A DNA stretch of 64,000 nt from Cryomorphaceae bacterium BACL29 MAG-121220-bin8 (GCA_905181705.1 CAJIYP010000003.1:434001-498000), one strand, 5' to 3'. Positions 8,868 to 18,106 are shown, counted from the first letter of the stretch. Numbers and translations: made by a program. Notes: generated by a model not told the origin, from the sequence alone.

Positions 8868-9574
8868 AAAAAACAATCATTCTGATAATATTTATATTAT
8901 CAATAACAAATACTAACGCACAAAGTTTTGTTGGAGCTTGGGAAAGAAATCATGTTTCAGAACAAGGGGAAGAATTAAAAAGTGTAGTGATTTTCTCTGA
9001 CGGATTTCAATCAATAAGCACATATGAAGCTCAAACAGGTAAATTCATTTATTCTAATGGTGGAACTTGGGAATTATCTGGAGATACTATGACTGAAAAG
9101 GTGGAATTTGATACAAATGATTCGAGTCGAGTTGGCTCAGAAGTAAATTTTAAAGTTATAATTAGTGATTCTACAATGGCTATTGTTGGTAGTGAAATGA
9201 AATTTAAAAGAATTGATAATGGAAAACCTGGGAAGCTTGAAGGTCCTTGGTTGATGTCTGCCAGAATTAGAGAAGAAAAAAAACAATCAAGAGATACAAG
9301 CAAACCCAGAAAGACGATGAAGATTTTATCTGGAACTCGATTTCAATGGATAGCTTACAACACAGAAACTAAAAAATTTATGGGAACGGGTGGAGGCACT
9401 TATACAACAAAAGACGGTAAGTACTCTGAAAATATTGAATTTTTCTCAAGAGATAATTCTAAGGCTGGTCTTAGTTTAAAGTTTGATTATGAATTATTAG
9501 ATGGAAAATGGCATCACAAGGGTTTTAGCAGTAAAGGTGATCCTATACACGAAATATGGTCAAAAAGAAATTAA
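8864..9574 (+). CDS. secreted protein with two lipocalin-like repeats
   Basis: A 236-residue product with an N-terminal signal peptide (hydrophobic stretch ending near NTNAQSF). The mature part has two related halves, about residues 21-110 and 125-236. Each starts with a G-x-W-like segment (VGAWERN, EGPWLMS) and has a central strand pair around GTW or GTY (NGGTWELSGD and GGGTYTTKDGK). The second half ends with HEIWSKRN. This resembles DUF4488/lipocalin-like proteins common in Bacteroidota. The start codon overlaps the waaA stop. No catalytic residues are recognised and the ligand is unknown. Confidence 0.7.
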   Translation: MKKTIILIIFILSITNTNAQSFVGAWERNHVSEQGEELKSVVIFSDGFQSISTYEAQTGKFIYSNGGTWELSGDTMTEKVEFDTNDSSRVGSEVNFKVIISDSTMAIVGSEMKFKRIDNGKPGKLEGPWLMSARIREEKKQSRDTSKPRKTMKILSGTRFQWIAYNTETKKFMGTGGGTYTTKDGKYSENIEFFSRDNSKAGLSLKFDYELLDGKWHHKGFSSKGDPIHEIWSKRN

Positions 9575-9596
9575 AATATAAGTGTAATAATTAAAT

Positions 9597-9628
9597 AAAA
9601 AAAACCCAACTTATAGTTGGGTTTTTTT
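9597..9628. terminator. bidirectional intrinsic terminator
   Basis: A perfect stem CCCAAC (9605-9610)/GTTGGG (9616-9621) closes a 5-base loop and is flanked by 8 A on one side and 7 T on the other. It ends the transcript of the secreted protein gene on the plus strand and that of tRNA-Leu on the minus strand. Confidence 0.9.
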
Positions 9629-9630
9629 GT

Positions 9631-9711
9631 GCGGGTGAAGGGACTCGAACCCCCAAGCCGCGAAGCACTAGATCCTAAGTCTAGCGTGTCTACCAATTTC
9701 ACCACACCCGC
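9631..9711 (-). tRNA. tRNA-Leu(TAG)
   Basis: An 81-base class II tRNA read on the minus strand. The acceptor strands GCGGGTG and CACCCGC pair. The D-loop contains AATTGGTAGACAC, the anticodon stem CTAGA/TCTAG encloses CTTAGGA (anticodon TAG at 9675-9677), there is a long variable arm, and the T-arm reads GGGGTTCGAGTCCC. CCA is not encoded. The anticodon decodes CUA and, by wobble, other CUN leucine codons. Confidence 0.97.
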
Positions 9712-9721
9712 AAAAGGGAAT

Positions 9722-9729
9722 CAAATATA
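9722..9729 (-). promoter_or_regulatory. TATATTTG -7 promoter element of tRNA-Leu
   Basis: On the minus strand this is an exact Bacteroidota -7 box (TAnnTTTG), ending 10 bases before the tRNA-Leu 5' end, which puts transcription start just upstream of the tRNA. A good -33 TTTG is not seen at the usual distance. Confidence 0.55.
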
Positions 9730-9809
9730 AGCAAGATTATTATAATATCCCTATAGATTTCGCTATGTCAAAAAAACATATTTAATTACATTTACAGAAA
9801 AAAATAATA

Positions 9810-11207
9810 TTGGAAAATTTTAAAAATTATATTGAAAAAAATTCAGATCGTTTTTTAAATGAATTATTTGAACTACTCAGAATTCCGTCTATAAGTGCAA
9901 TTAAAGAAAATGATTCTGACACTAGATTAGCTGCCAACTTAATTTTAAAACATCTTGTAGATTTAGGTCTAGATAATTGTGAAATTTGTGAAACTAAGGG
10001 ACATCCAATTGTTTATGGAGAAAAAATAATAGACAACAATCTTCCTACCATACTTGTTTATGGCCATTATGATGTTCAACCTGTTGATCCATTAAATTTA
10101 TGGGATCAGGATCCATTTCAGCCATATATTAAAAAAACTAAAATTCATCCCGAAGGTGCTATTTTTGCTCGGGGAGCATGTGATGACAAGGGGCAAATGT
10201 TTATGCATGTAAAAGCTTTGGAAGTTATGCTTGAGCACGATGGATTTCCTTGTAATGTTAAGTTTATGATTGAAGGGGAAGAAGAGATAGGAAGTGATAA
10301 TCTTGAAATATTTGTTAAGGATAATAAAGAGAAACTTTCAAATGATATTATTTTAGTTTCTGATACTGGAATGATTAGTAAAACCATTCCATCTATAACT
10401 ACTGGACTTAGAGGACTTTCTTACATGGAAGTTGAAATAACAGGTCCAAATAGAGATTTACATTCAGGACATTATGGGGGGACAGTTGCAAATCCAATAA
10501 ACATTTTATCATCAATGATTGCATCATTACATGATTCTAATAATAAAATAACAATTCCTGGGTTTTATGACAAAGTGTTAGATTCATCTGAAGATGAAAA
10601 AAAAGCAAGTTCTTTAATCCCTTTTAATATTGATGAGTTCAAAGATTCTATCGGCATTAATTCAGAACATGGCGAACAGGGTTACTCTACCATTGAGAGA
10701 CAATCAATAAGACCTGCTTTAGACGTTAATGGAATTTGGGGAGGATACACTGATGAAGGGTCTAAAACAGTATTACCTAGTAAAGCTAATGCTAAAATTT
10801 CTATGAGACTAGTTCCTGGTCAAAATTGGAGAGAAATAAGTGCTCTTTTTTCCGAGCATATTAAAAACATCACTCCAAAAGGTGTTAACTCTAAAGTAAC
10901 TGAACATCACGGAGGAGAACCTTATGTAGCTCCAACTAACACAGTTGGTTTTAAAGCAGCAAGCAATGCTTACGAAGATGTTTTTGATTTAAAACCGATT
11001 CCAACAAGGGATGGAGGGAGTATTCCGATAATTGCTTTATTTGAAAAAGAACTTGATAGTAAAACTATACTAATGGGCTTTGGCTTGGACAGTGATGCAA
11101 TTCATTCTCCAAACGAACATTATGGAGTTTCTAATTTTTTCAATGGAATTGAAACGATATCTAAATTCTATTATCACTTTACTAGACTGTTTAAAGCTAA
11201 TTCTTAA
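9810..11207 (+). CDS. M20 family dipeptidase/peptidase
   Basis: A 465-residue zinc peptidase of the ArgE/DapE/CPG2 family, without a signal peptide and so cytoplasmic. Metal-site motifs are H86 and D88 in VYGHYDVQP, the D125/D126 pair in RGACDDKGQ, and the E157/E158 pair in EGEEEIGS. A dimerisation domain occupies the middle, and the C-terminal H in DAIHSPNEH completes the site. The start is TTG at 9810; no ATG is available before the first family motif. A TACATTTA box at 9787-9794 may be its promoter. It probably cleaves dipeptides taken up by the cell. It overlaps hemW tail to tail by 11 bases. Confidence 0.9.
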   Translation: MENFKNYIEKNSDRFLNELFELLRIPSISAIKENDSDTRLAANLILKHLVDLGLDNCEICETKGHPIVYGEKIIDNNLPTILVYGHYDVQPVDPLNLWDQDPFQPYIKKTKIHPEGAIFARGACDDKGQMFMHVKALEVMLEHDGFPCNVKFMIEGEEEIGSDNLEIFVKDNKEKLSNDIILVSDTGMISKTIPSITTGLRGLSYMEVEITGPNRDLHSGHYGGTVANPINILSSMIASLHDSNNKITIPGFYDKVLDSSEDEKKASSLIPFNIDEFKDSIGINSEHGEQGYSTIERQSIRPALDVNGIWGGYTDEGSKTVLPSKANAKISMRLVPGQNWREISALFSEHIKNITPKGVNSKVTEHHGGEPYVAPTNTVGFKAASNAYEDVFDLKPIPTRDGGSIPIIALFEKELDSKTILMGFGLDSDAIHSPNEHYGVSNFFNGIETISKFYYHFTRLFKANS

Positions 11208-12330
11208 GATTAACTATAAATAATTCAGAGGAAATTCCATCAGATAAAAATCTTCCAGTATCTGTTGTAATTATAGAACTATTTTCTATTTTAAGATGTT
11301 TGGAATCAATAAATTTTTTACACTTTTCAATGAAATGATTTTTATAATTTATACCAAAATTATCATTTAAATAATCTGTAGAAACACCCCACATAGTTCT
11401 TAATCCAATCATCACGTACTCATTATATTTGTCATTTTTACTTAAATTTTCTGATTCATAATACATGTTATTGTTTTCTATTGCTTTAATATATAAGTTA
11501 TTATTAGATACATTCCAACTTCTTGAAAAGCCATCAAAACTGTGAGCAGAAGGCCCTATTCCGATATATTTTTTTCCAAGCCAGTAGGCAGTATTATTTT
11601 TAGAAAAAAAACCATCTTTGGCAAAACTCGATAATTCATAATTAATATAATTTACGCTAGCTAACTTTTTTAACATTAGCTGATACTGTTTAAAAACAAT
11701 TTCTTCATCTAATGATTTTAGAACACCTTTTTGAATAAACTTTTCTAAAGCAGTTTTTGGTTCTAAGGTCAAAGCATAAGCTGAAATATGGTTGGTATTA
11801 TATAAAATAGCTAAATCTAGATTATATTCCCAGGAATCTAAGTTACTTTCAGGGATTCCATACATTAAATCGATTGAGATATTTTTATAATAATTTTTTG
11901 AATTCTCAATACATTTTTTGGACTCCTCGGAATTGTGAGCTCTATTCATGATTTTTAAATCATTATCTACGAAAGACTGGATACCTATACTCAATCTATT
12001 TATATGAGTTTCTGATAATTTTTTTAATTTAATTTTAGTTAAGTCATCAGGATTTGCTTCTAAAGTAATTTCTAAATTTGAAGAAACTTTAAAGTTTTTA
12101 TACACCATTTCTATCAATCGATTAATTTCATCTATTTCTAAAAAAGATGGGGTTCCTCCTCCAAAATAAATAGTTTCTATTGATTCATTAATAAAATTTG
12201 ATTTTACATATATTTCTTTTAACATAGCTTCAACTACTGCGTCTTTATTTTTTAAAGAAGTTGAAAAATGAAAATTACAATAGTGACAAGCTTGTTTGCA
12301 ATAAGGTATATGAATGTATATTCCTGACAA
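11197..12330 (-). CDS. hemW: HemW-type radical SAM heme chaperone
   Basis: A 377-residue radical SAM protein. The CxxxCxxC cluster (C11, C15, C18 in CKQACHYCNF) directly follows IYIHIPY, and YFGGGTPSFL and EANPDDLT follow. HemW-like proteins are often mis-called coproporphyrinogen dehydrogenase HemN; the short N-terminus and the CHYCNF motif fit HemW, a heme-binding chaperone that inserts heme into proteins. TTG at 12330 must be the start because the cluster begins 10 residues later and no ATG precedes it. ruvC is 6 bases upstream. Confidence 0.9.
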   Translation of the reverse strand: MSGIYIHIPYCKQACHYCNFHFSTSLKNKDAVVEAMLKEIYVKSNFINESIETIYFGGGTPSFLEIDEINRLIEMVYKNFKVSSNLEITLEANPDDLTKIKLKKLSETHINRLSIGIQSFVDNDLKIMNRAHNSEESKKCIENSKNYYKNISIDLMYGIPESNLDSWEYNLDLAILYNTNHISAYALTLEPKTALEKFIQKGVLKSLDEEIVFKQYQLMLKKLASVNYINYELSSFAKDGFFSKNNTAYWLGKKYIGIGPSAHSFDGFSRSWNVSNNNLYIKAIENNNMYYESENLSKNDKYNEYVMIGLRTMWGVSTDYLNDNFGINYKNHFIEKCKKFIDSKHLKIENSSIITTDTGRFLSDGISSELFIVNLKN

Positions 12331-12336
12331 ATTTTA

Positions 12337-12900
12337 TTATTTTAATCTAGAGGGATTCTTTTTAATAAATGATTCCCAACCACTATATTTATTTCCAGAA
12401 ATAATGGAATTGGAATTATAAAAATGGCAAACAGCTGCAGCTAAACCATCTGTTGAATCTAAATTTTTAGGCAACTCTTTAATAGACAATAGACTCTGTA
12501 ACATCTTAGCCACTTGTTCTTTAGACGCATTACCATTACCAGTAACTGCCATCTTAATTTTCTTTGGAGAATATTCCGTTATAGGTATCTCTCTTGATAA
12601 ACCAGCTGCCATAGCCACGCCTTGAGCTCTTCCTAATTTAAGCATAGACTGAACGTTTTTTCCAAAAAAAGGAGCCTCAATAGCAATCTCATCAGGATTG
12701 TATTTATCAATTAACTCAATCGTTCTTTCAAAAATATGCTTTAGTCTTAGATAATGATCATCATACTTTTTTAATATCAATTCGTTTAGTTGTAAAAAAA
12801 ACATTTTTTTATCTATTACCTTAATTAGTCCAAAACCCATAATTGTGGTTCCTGGATCAATACCTAAAATTATTCTCTCTTTCTTTGATTCCAAAATCAA
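12337..12900 (-). CDS. ruvC: Holliday junction resolvase RuvC
   Basis: A 187-residue RuvC that cuts four-way junctions during recombination. All four catalytic acids are in place: D15 in LGIDPGTT, E75 in AIEAPFFG, and D148 and D151 in DSTDGLAAAVCH. The start is TTG at 12900 or TTG two codons later; no ATG occurs before the catalytic Asp. It lies between a lipoprotein gene (5 bases) and hemW (6 bases), a likely three-gene transcript. No ruvA or ruvB is in the window. Confidence 0.95.
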   Translation of the reverse strand: MILESKKERIILGIDPGTTIMGFGLIKVIDKKMFFLQLNELILKKYDDHYLRLKHIFERTIELIDKYNPDEIAIEAPFFGKNVQSMLKLGRAQGVAMAAGLSREIPITEYSPKKIKMAVTGNGNASKEQVAKMLQSLLSIKELPKNLDSTDGLAAAVCHFYNSNSIISGNKYSGWESFIKKNPSRLK

Positions 12901-12905
12901 TAAAC

Positions 12906-13373
12906 TTAATTTGTTGTTAGTATTAAGGGTAATTCCAAACGAGAACTAACTTGAACACCTATGTTCGTTTTAGTTGCAGGCAGTATTATTGGCAATTCAC
13001 TAATAGCCTTTTTTAATATAGTATCAATTAATGGTATTTGACTCTTTATTTGAAAAGAAATAGAGGTGTTTAAAAATGAAATTTTACCGTATTGATCAAT
13101 AAGTAAAGAAAGGATTAATGTATCATTTAATTTTTTTTCTACAGTAATTTCACTGAAATCAATATTATCATAAATTAATCTTAGTAATTTTTCCTGAAAA
13201 CAGATATTCCTTTCTGACTCTGAACTAATTTCATCACAAAGTTTAATGGATGGTGGTTCGTCGTTTACATTCCATTTAATAACACTGGGTGGAATTTCTA
13301 TTTTTTTTTGAGTATAATTTTCCTTACAACCTAAAATTAAAAATATTAAAAGAAAAAGATTTATTATTTTCAT
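12906..13373 (-). CDS. lipoprotein with TonB C-terminal-like domain
   Basis: A 155-residue protein with a lipoprotein signal ending in LILGC (Cys16). The second half (about 85-152) shows the TonB C-terminal fold pattern: a strand LILSLLIDQYGKI, a helix with LIDTILKKAISELP and a last strand RLELPLILTTN. TonB-like lipoproteins of this size are common in flavobacteria, but this one lacks the usual proline-rich spanner and N-terminal transmembrane helix, so a role in energising an outer-membrane transporter is not assured. Co-directional with ruvC and hemW. Confidence 0.65.
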   Translation of the reverse strand: MKIINLFLLIFLILGCKENYTQKKIEIPPSVIKWNVNDEPPSIKLCDEISSESERNICFQEKLLRLIYDNIDFSEITVEKKLNDTLILSLLIDQYGKISFLNTSISFQIKSQIPLIDTILKKAISELPIILPATKTNIGVQVSSRLELPLILTTN

Positions 13374-13429
13374 TATTGATGTAAATTACAAAAATTCGAA
13401 TTTATATTTCACTATTTTATTCTATTTTA

Positions 13430-13915
13430 ATGGACATATTTTTTTTAATAATTGGCTTATTGCTTTGCATAATTGGACTAATTGGAAGTTTTGTACCAAT
13501 AATTCCTGGACCAATAACCAGCTGGTTAGGGTTATTAATATTACACTTAACATCCATCATTAATCTGAATTATACTTTTCTTGTTGGAACTTTTACAATA
13601 GCTATTTCCGTTTTTATTCTAGACATGATTATTCCATTAATTGGTTTAAAAAAACTTGGCGGAACAAAAAAAGGAATTATTGGTGCTACTATTGGATTAC
13701 TACTTGGATTTTTTATGGGTCCAATTGGAATATTATCAGGTCCATTTATCGGAGCTCTTTCGGGAGAGTTAACAAATAATTTGGGTTTTACTAAAGCATT
13801 AAAAGCAGCAATTGGAACACTTATTGGGTTTCTAGCAGGAATTGCAATGAAATTCTCAGTTTCATTTGCTTTTTTAATAATATTTCTTTACAAGTCTGTG
13901 TCAGCTTTTTTTTAA
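13430..13915 (+). CDS. DUF456 family membrane protein
   Basis: A 161-residue, very hydrophobic protein with four or five predicted transmembrane helices. It begins LIIGLLLCIIGLIGSFVPII and has a Gly-rich central part (KKGIIGATIGLLLGFFMGP) with GxxxG spacing, as in DUF456. The function of the family is unknown; small glycine-zipper membrane proteins of this sort are seen across Gram-negatives. It is divergent from the lipoprotein gene and converges with ppiD with a 4-base overlap. Confidence 0.8.
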   Translation: MDIFFLIIGLLLCIIGLIGSFVPIIPGPITSWLGLLILHLTSIINLNYTFLVGTFTIAISVFILDMIIPLIGLKKLGGTKKGIIGATIGLLLGFFMGPIGILSGPFIGALSGELTNNLGFTKALKAAIGTLIGFLAGIAMKFSVSFAFLIIFLYKSVSAFF

Positions 13916-16020
13916 TAATATATAGATCTATTATCTATAATTTCAGACGATTCTTTAGCAGCTTGAAAAACATTACTCAAGACATTAGATCTAGAAGGAA
14001 CCAACAATTGATTTGTGTAAGATGAGTAATTTTCTAAATTACTAGATTTATTGTTTTTTAATACTTTAATTTTATAAACTCCATTCTCTCCAATAATAAA
14101 ATCAGAAATTTCATTTATTTTCAATCCAAATGCATAACCAACTAAAAGAGGTTCTCTACCAGCACCACTGATAGTAGCATTCTTTTGATTAAGAGCCAAA
14201 GCTTTTTTAATTTCTGAGTTATTGGCAGAAGCTAATTCATCTAGGGATTGGAAAGATTTATTTTGTTTAATTATTAGCTGTGCTTTTTTCTGATTTCTAA
14301 CTTTAGGGACTGCAGTAAAAGAAGCATCCTGAACTGATGACAAACCATCTTGCTTTATAGCTTTTACTTGGGCTATCAAGTATCCACCATTAGATAAGTC
14401 AAATCTTTTATATGAATCGATTTTTACTTCATCTGTAAACAACCATTGAACTAACCTTCTTTGATTAGTTAATCCAGGTAAATTATCATCTAATATTTTA
14501 ATTCCGCTAGCTATTTTTATTTCATAATTATTTTCTTTAGCTAAAGTGTTTAAGTTATTATTTTTTGAAAGGTTAATTTCAAATTTAGTAGCCATATTAA
14601 ATGTTTTATCACTTGTTTCATCGGACGGAATATTTTTAATAGCAACAGAAGCAAGAAGTACTATATCTTCTTTAGCAACAACATTTATGACGTGAAATCC
14701 AAAATCTGTTTCAACTAGACCAATACTTCCTTCTCTTTTAGAAAAAACAAAGTCATTAAAAGGTTTTGCCATCTGATTTTCTTGAAAAAAACCAAGATCT
14801 CCGCCACTTGATTTTGAAGGGCCATCAGAAAATTCAAATGCTAAAGCAGAAAAAGAGTCGGGATTTTTTCTCACTAATTTTAAAATTCTATTCGCTTCTT
14901 TTTTTGCCTCAGATTTAGATCTATTAATTTGAGAAGAAGCTCGTTGAGAACCCTCATAAGAAATTAAAATATGACTTGCTCTTACATTTCCTCCTGTTTT
15001 TCTGTCCAACATTCTAGAAATTTTAAAATACTCCCCATCTAAATAAGGTCCATAAGTTTGGTCTTTATTTAAATTAAATAAAATATTAGCGTCGTTAGTT
15101 GGTAAAGAACCTTTAGGAAGATATATAGAATCAAATTTAATTTCTGAATACTGATTAATAAATTCTGTTAGATTTTTAGCAGTCAATAAACTTGGGCTAG
15201 TTTCCTCTAATTTTGAAACATTATTATATTCAGTTTTTTCTATCAAAAATTCCTGCAATATTTTCTTGGTGTCATTTTCATCTTCTAAAGAAGGTTTTTC
15301 CTCAAATAAAACATATTCAATATTCCTTGAAGCTTCCACTTTAAAATCTGATTCGTTTGATTTAATAAACTTTTCAACTTCTGAGTTTTTAAGTTTTATT
15401 ACACTATCTGGAACTGAACTGTAAGGGATTTGGACATATTCAATATCTACTCTATCGTTTTGCAATAAATATTCGTACTCACCGTCTTTAAAAGAGTAAT
15501 TTATCCCAGCTTTAATTAAGTCAAAGTAAATTTTTTCATTTGATTGACTTTCAAAAATAGATTCTTGCTTTTGCCATTGCTCATAAGATTGTGAACTATT
15601 TGTTTTAAGTTCAACTATAAAATCAACAAACTTTTCTGTTTCAAAAATCCCAGCATCATTCAAAAACCTAGGATCCGAGTTAAATTTTGGGTTTTGGGCT
15701 ATTATAAATTCAATGTGATCTCTTCCTGAACTAACTCCACTTAAATCAAATTGCTTGTTGAGAACAGAATTTCTTACGGTTTGATCCCAAACATTATTAA
15801 CTGCCATCATTCCGGATAAATTATATGATGTTTCTAGAAAATCTACTTGATTTCTAAACTCTTCAATAGAAATTTCCTGGTCATCAACTAAACCAATTGG
15901 TTCTTGAGAAGAATAACCCTTTCCGTCAAATACCCCTGCTATAACAAAAGCAAATAATGCCATTCCAATAACAGAAATTAAAACAAAAGAATTTTTTCTA
16001 AGATTTCCTAAAACAGCCAT
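13912..16020 (-). CDS. ppiD: PpiD-type periplasmic folding chaperone (peptidylprolyl isomerase)
   Basis: A 702-residue protein with one N-terminal transmembrane helix (about residues 11-31) and a SurA/PpiD-like N-terminal chaperone region. A parvulin domain at about 347-448 starts RASHILISY and includes GGDLGFF and FGFHVINV. A long C-terminal region follows. It would be anchored in the inner membrane with its folded part in the periplasm, assisting outer-membrane protein maturation. It is the last gene of the long minus-strand envelope run that starts near coaX. On the minus strand a TTG-N17-TTCGTTTG arrangement upstream could be its own promoter, though the match is imperfect. Confidence 0.92.
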   Translation of the reverse strand: MAVLGNLRKNSFVLISVIGMALFAFVIAGVFDGKGYSSQEPIGLVDDQEISIEEFRNQVDFLETSYNLSGMMAVNNVWDQTVRNSVLNKQFDLSGVSSGRDHIEFIIAQNPKFNSDPRFLNDAGIFETEKFVDFIVELKTNSSQSYEQWQKQESIFESQSNEKIYFDLIKAGINYSFKDGEYEYLLQNDRVDIEYVQIPYSSVPDSVIKLKNSEVEKFIKSNESDFKVEASRNIEYVLFEEKPSLEDENDTKKILQEFLIEKTEYNNVSKLEETSPSLLTAKNLTEFINQYSEIKFDSIYLPKGSLPTNDANILFNLNKDQTYGPYLDGEYFKISRMLDRKTGGNVRASHILISYEGSQRASSQINRSKSEAKKEANRILKLVRKNPDSFSALAFEFSDGPSKSSGGDLGFFQENQMAKPFNDFVFSKREGSIGLVETDFGFHVINVVAKEDIVLLASVAIKNIPSDETSDKTFNMATKFEINLSKNNNLNTLAKENNYEIKIASGIKILDDNLPGLTNQRRLVQWLFTDEVKIDSYKRFDLSNGGYLIAQVKAIKQDGLSSVQDASFTAVPKVRNQKKAQLIIKQNKSFQSLDELASANNSEIKKALALNQKNATISGAGREPLLVGYAFGLKINEISDFIIGENGVYKIKVLKNNKSSNLENYSSYTNQLLVPSRSNVLSNVFQAAKESSEIIDNRSIYY

Positions 16021-16088
16021 AATATTTTTTTTGTAGCAAACGAAAATACGATATCCTAATCAATTAAAAAAAAAGACTAACACTTAAT

Positions 16089-17357
16089 TTAATTAAGAAT
16101 TTTTAACTCTATTGTTTCTATTTTGGTATTAGTTACCTCTCTTACGATAAACTCAAAAGATGATATTTTTAAAACTTCTCCGTTCTTAGGAATATCTTGA
16201 GTGTTGTGAACAATAAAACCACCCAATGTTTCGTATTGATCGCTTTCTGGTATATTAAATTTATATTTATTATTTAAGTAATCCACTTCTAGTCTTGCGG
16301 AAAAAAGAAAAGAATTTGTATCTATTTTTTTTTCTAAGAACTTAGGAGAATCATGTTCATCTTCAATTTCACCAAAAAGCTCTTCTATAATATCCTCAAT
16401 TGTAATAATCCCAGATGTTCCTCCATATTCATCAATTACAACAGCAATACTTTTTCTTTTTCTGGTTAATAAATTCATGACATCATTAATCAACATTGAT
16501 TCAGGGACAAATTCAACTGGATGGATAATTGATTTAATATTATCTGGTTCGTTGAACATATCCAATAGACTTACATAGCCAACAACATGGTCTATGTTTT
16601 CTCTATGAATTAAAATCTTAGATAACCCGTTTTCAATAAACATTTTTTTAATGTTGGTAGAAATACTGTACCTATCAGTAGAAATTATTTCTGATCTTGG
16701 AACCATTACTTCTCTAGCTCTTACATTAGAAAATTCTAAAGCATTTTGAAAAATTTTAATTTCTGAATCTATATCTTTTATTTCTGAATCATTAGCCAAC
16801 TCTTCATTAATATAATCTCCTAACTCATCTTTACTAAATACAATTCTTAATTCATCTTCTTTAGTTTTAAAATACTTACTTAAAACACTGTCAGAAATTG
16901 AATTTAAAATATAAGTAATTGGACTTAGCAGAATATAAAACATGTATGATGGAAATGACAAGTACTTCAATAATAAATTAGCATAAATTTGAAATAATAC
17001 TTTAGGTAAAAATTCTGCAGTAATTAAAATTACAAATGTTGAAATCAAAGTTTGATAAAATATATATATGAAATCTAGAGATTGAGAACTATTTATATGC
17101 GGAAATAATAATTCTAAAATTAGTTTACCTGAATAAAGACCATATACTACTAAAGCAATATTATTACCTAATAGCATAGTGGCTATGAATTTCGAAGGGC
17201 TCTGAGTTATTCTTTTTAAAATACCAGAAAAAAAACCACTTTGTTTTTTTTCAATTTCTAAATAAATTTTATTTGAAGAAACAAATGCAATCTCCATCCC
17301 AGAGAAAAAAGCAGAAAATAAAATTGAAATTAAAATAACAGTAATTTGAGTATCCAT
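16089..17357 (-). CDS. CNNM/CBS/CorC-HlyC membrane protein (hemolysin-family, GldE-like)
   Basis: A 422-residue inner-membrane protein. An N-terminal CNNM domain (to about residue 195) has three to four helices. Two CBS repeats follow, from REVMVPR (216-221) to about 332, the second including VVIDEYGGTSGIITIEDIIEE, and a CorC/HlyC domain ends the protein (about 345-420). The hemolysin name is historical; the family is linked to Mg2+/Co2+ homeostasis and CBS nucleotide sensing. In flavobacteria the paralogue GldE supports gliding, but gldD is not next to this copy. It lies in a tight run between ppiD and a 60-residue membrane protein (5 bases). Confidence 0.88.
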   Translation of the reverse strand: MDTQITVILISILFSAFFSGMEIAFVSSNKIYLEIEKKQSGFFSGILKRITQSPSKFIATMLLGNNIALVVYGLYSGKLILELLFPHINSSQSLDFIYIFYQTLISTFVILITAEFLPKVLFQIYANLLLKYLSFPSYMFYILLSPITYILNSISDSVLSKYFKTKEDELRIVFSKDELGDYINEELANDSEIKDIDSEIKIFQNALEFSNVRAREVMVPRSEIISTDRYSISTNIKKMFIENGLSKILIHRENIDHVVGYVSLLDMFNEPDNIKSIIHPVEFVPESMLINDVMNLLTRKRKSIAVVIDEYGGTSGIITIEDIIEELFGEIEDEHDSPKFLEKKIDTNSFLFSARLEVDYLNNKYKFNIPESDQYETLGGFIVHNTQDIPKNGEVLKISSFEFIVREVTNTKIETIELKILN

Positions 17358-17362
17358 TAAAT

Positions 17363-17545
17363 TTAATTATTTCTTTTTTGAAATTTTTTTCTAAAATACC
17401 TTCTAAAGAAAAACATAAATAAAGACACTAAAGCAAAAATTAGTAATATATTTTTTCTATTAGATTCATCATTTGGACCTAAAAAATAATCAAAGGAAGC
17501 AATGAAAAAAATTAATAAATAAGCTATTTCTGAAATTTTTCGCAT
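17363..17545 (-). CDS. small two-helix membrane protein (60 residues)
   Basis: An unrecognised short protein with two hydrophobic segments (about 7-22 and 34-47) separated by a polar loop GPNDESNRK. A strongly basic tail (RRYFRKKFQKR) should stay in the cytoplasm. It is packed between lptC (6 bases) and the CNNM gene (5 bases) with an ATG start, so it is most likely expressed as part of that run. The tight placement and clean start support it being real. It could be a small regulator or assembly factor for either neighbour; this is inference. Confidence 0.65.
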   Translation of the reverse strand: MRKISEIAYLLIFFIASFDYFLGPNDESNRKNILLIFALVSLFMFFFRRYFRKKFQKRNN

Positions 17546-17551
17546 TTTAAT

Positions 17552-18103
17552 CTATTTTTTTTCGTTTTCACTTTCTTCAATCATAACTTTTCCATCAAGT
17601 TCACCTGTATTAAAAATTGTAAATGATCTATTAGCATCTAATCTTGTAGCAATTATATCATAATCTACATTTTTGAAACTAAATTTTTCTTCAGTAAACA
17701 ACCATTCTTGTTCTGGATCCCAAAAAAGTTGAGATGTTTTTAAAATAGATCCATCGTGAATATTAATTACTACATCTCCAATTAAATCTACAATATTTGT
17801 TTTATTGTAAGTTATAGCATAGTCAGAGGTAACTACAGTCTGATTTTTATTTTCGTCAAAAAAAGTAATTTTGATTCCATTGGGGAATTCTGAATAGGGA
17901 AAGTTTTGATTAGTATAATCTTTATTAACAGGAGAAGTTAAAATAGCTTTAACTTTAGCTGAATCAGTATATATTAACTTAATTTCTTCAGCAATCCCTA
18001 TTGGAAAGCTGTCAAGATTATTAATTTTTTTAATTTCCTGAAAATTATCTTCACAAGAAAAAAAACAAAAACAAATTAAAATGAAAAATTTAAATTCATT
18101 CAT
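17552..18103 (-). CDS. lptC: LptC-like LPS export periplasmic lipoprotein
   Basis: A 183-residue protein with a lipoprotein signal ending in FFSC (Cys16) and a beta-jellyroll-like body characteristic of LptC/OstA-type LPS transport proteins (DSAKVKAILTSP, SDYAITYNKTNIVDLIGDVVI). LptC links the LptBFG ABC transporter to the periplasmic LptA bridge. Most proteobacterial LptC have an uncleaved helix; the lipoprotein form is usual in Bacteroidota. It is 3 bases after the TPR gene and just before the 60-residue protein. lptA and lptB are not in the window. Confidence 0.85.
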   Translation of the reverse strand: MNEFKFFILICFCFFSCEDNFQEIKKINNLDSFPIGIAEEIKLIYTDSAKVKAILTSPVNKDYTNQNFPYSEFPNGIKITFFDENKNQTVVTSDYAITYNKTNIVDLIGDVVINIHDGSILKTSQLFWDPEQEWLFTEEKFSFKNVDYDIIATRLDANRSFTIFNTGELDGKVMIEESENEKK

Positions 18104-18106
18104 TCT

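Noticed and set aside
16089-17357. Reading the CNNM/CBS protein as a hemolysin toxin.
   Set aside because: The hemolysin name is historical. The CNNM, CBS and CorC domains point to ion homeostasis.
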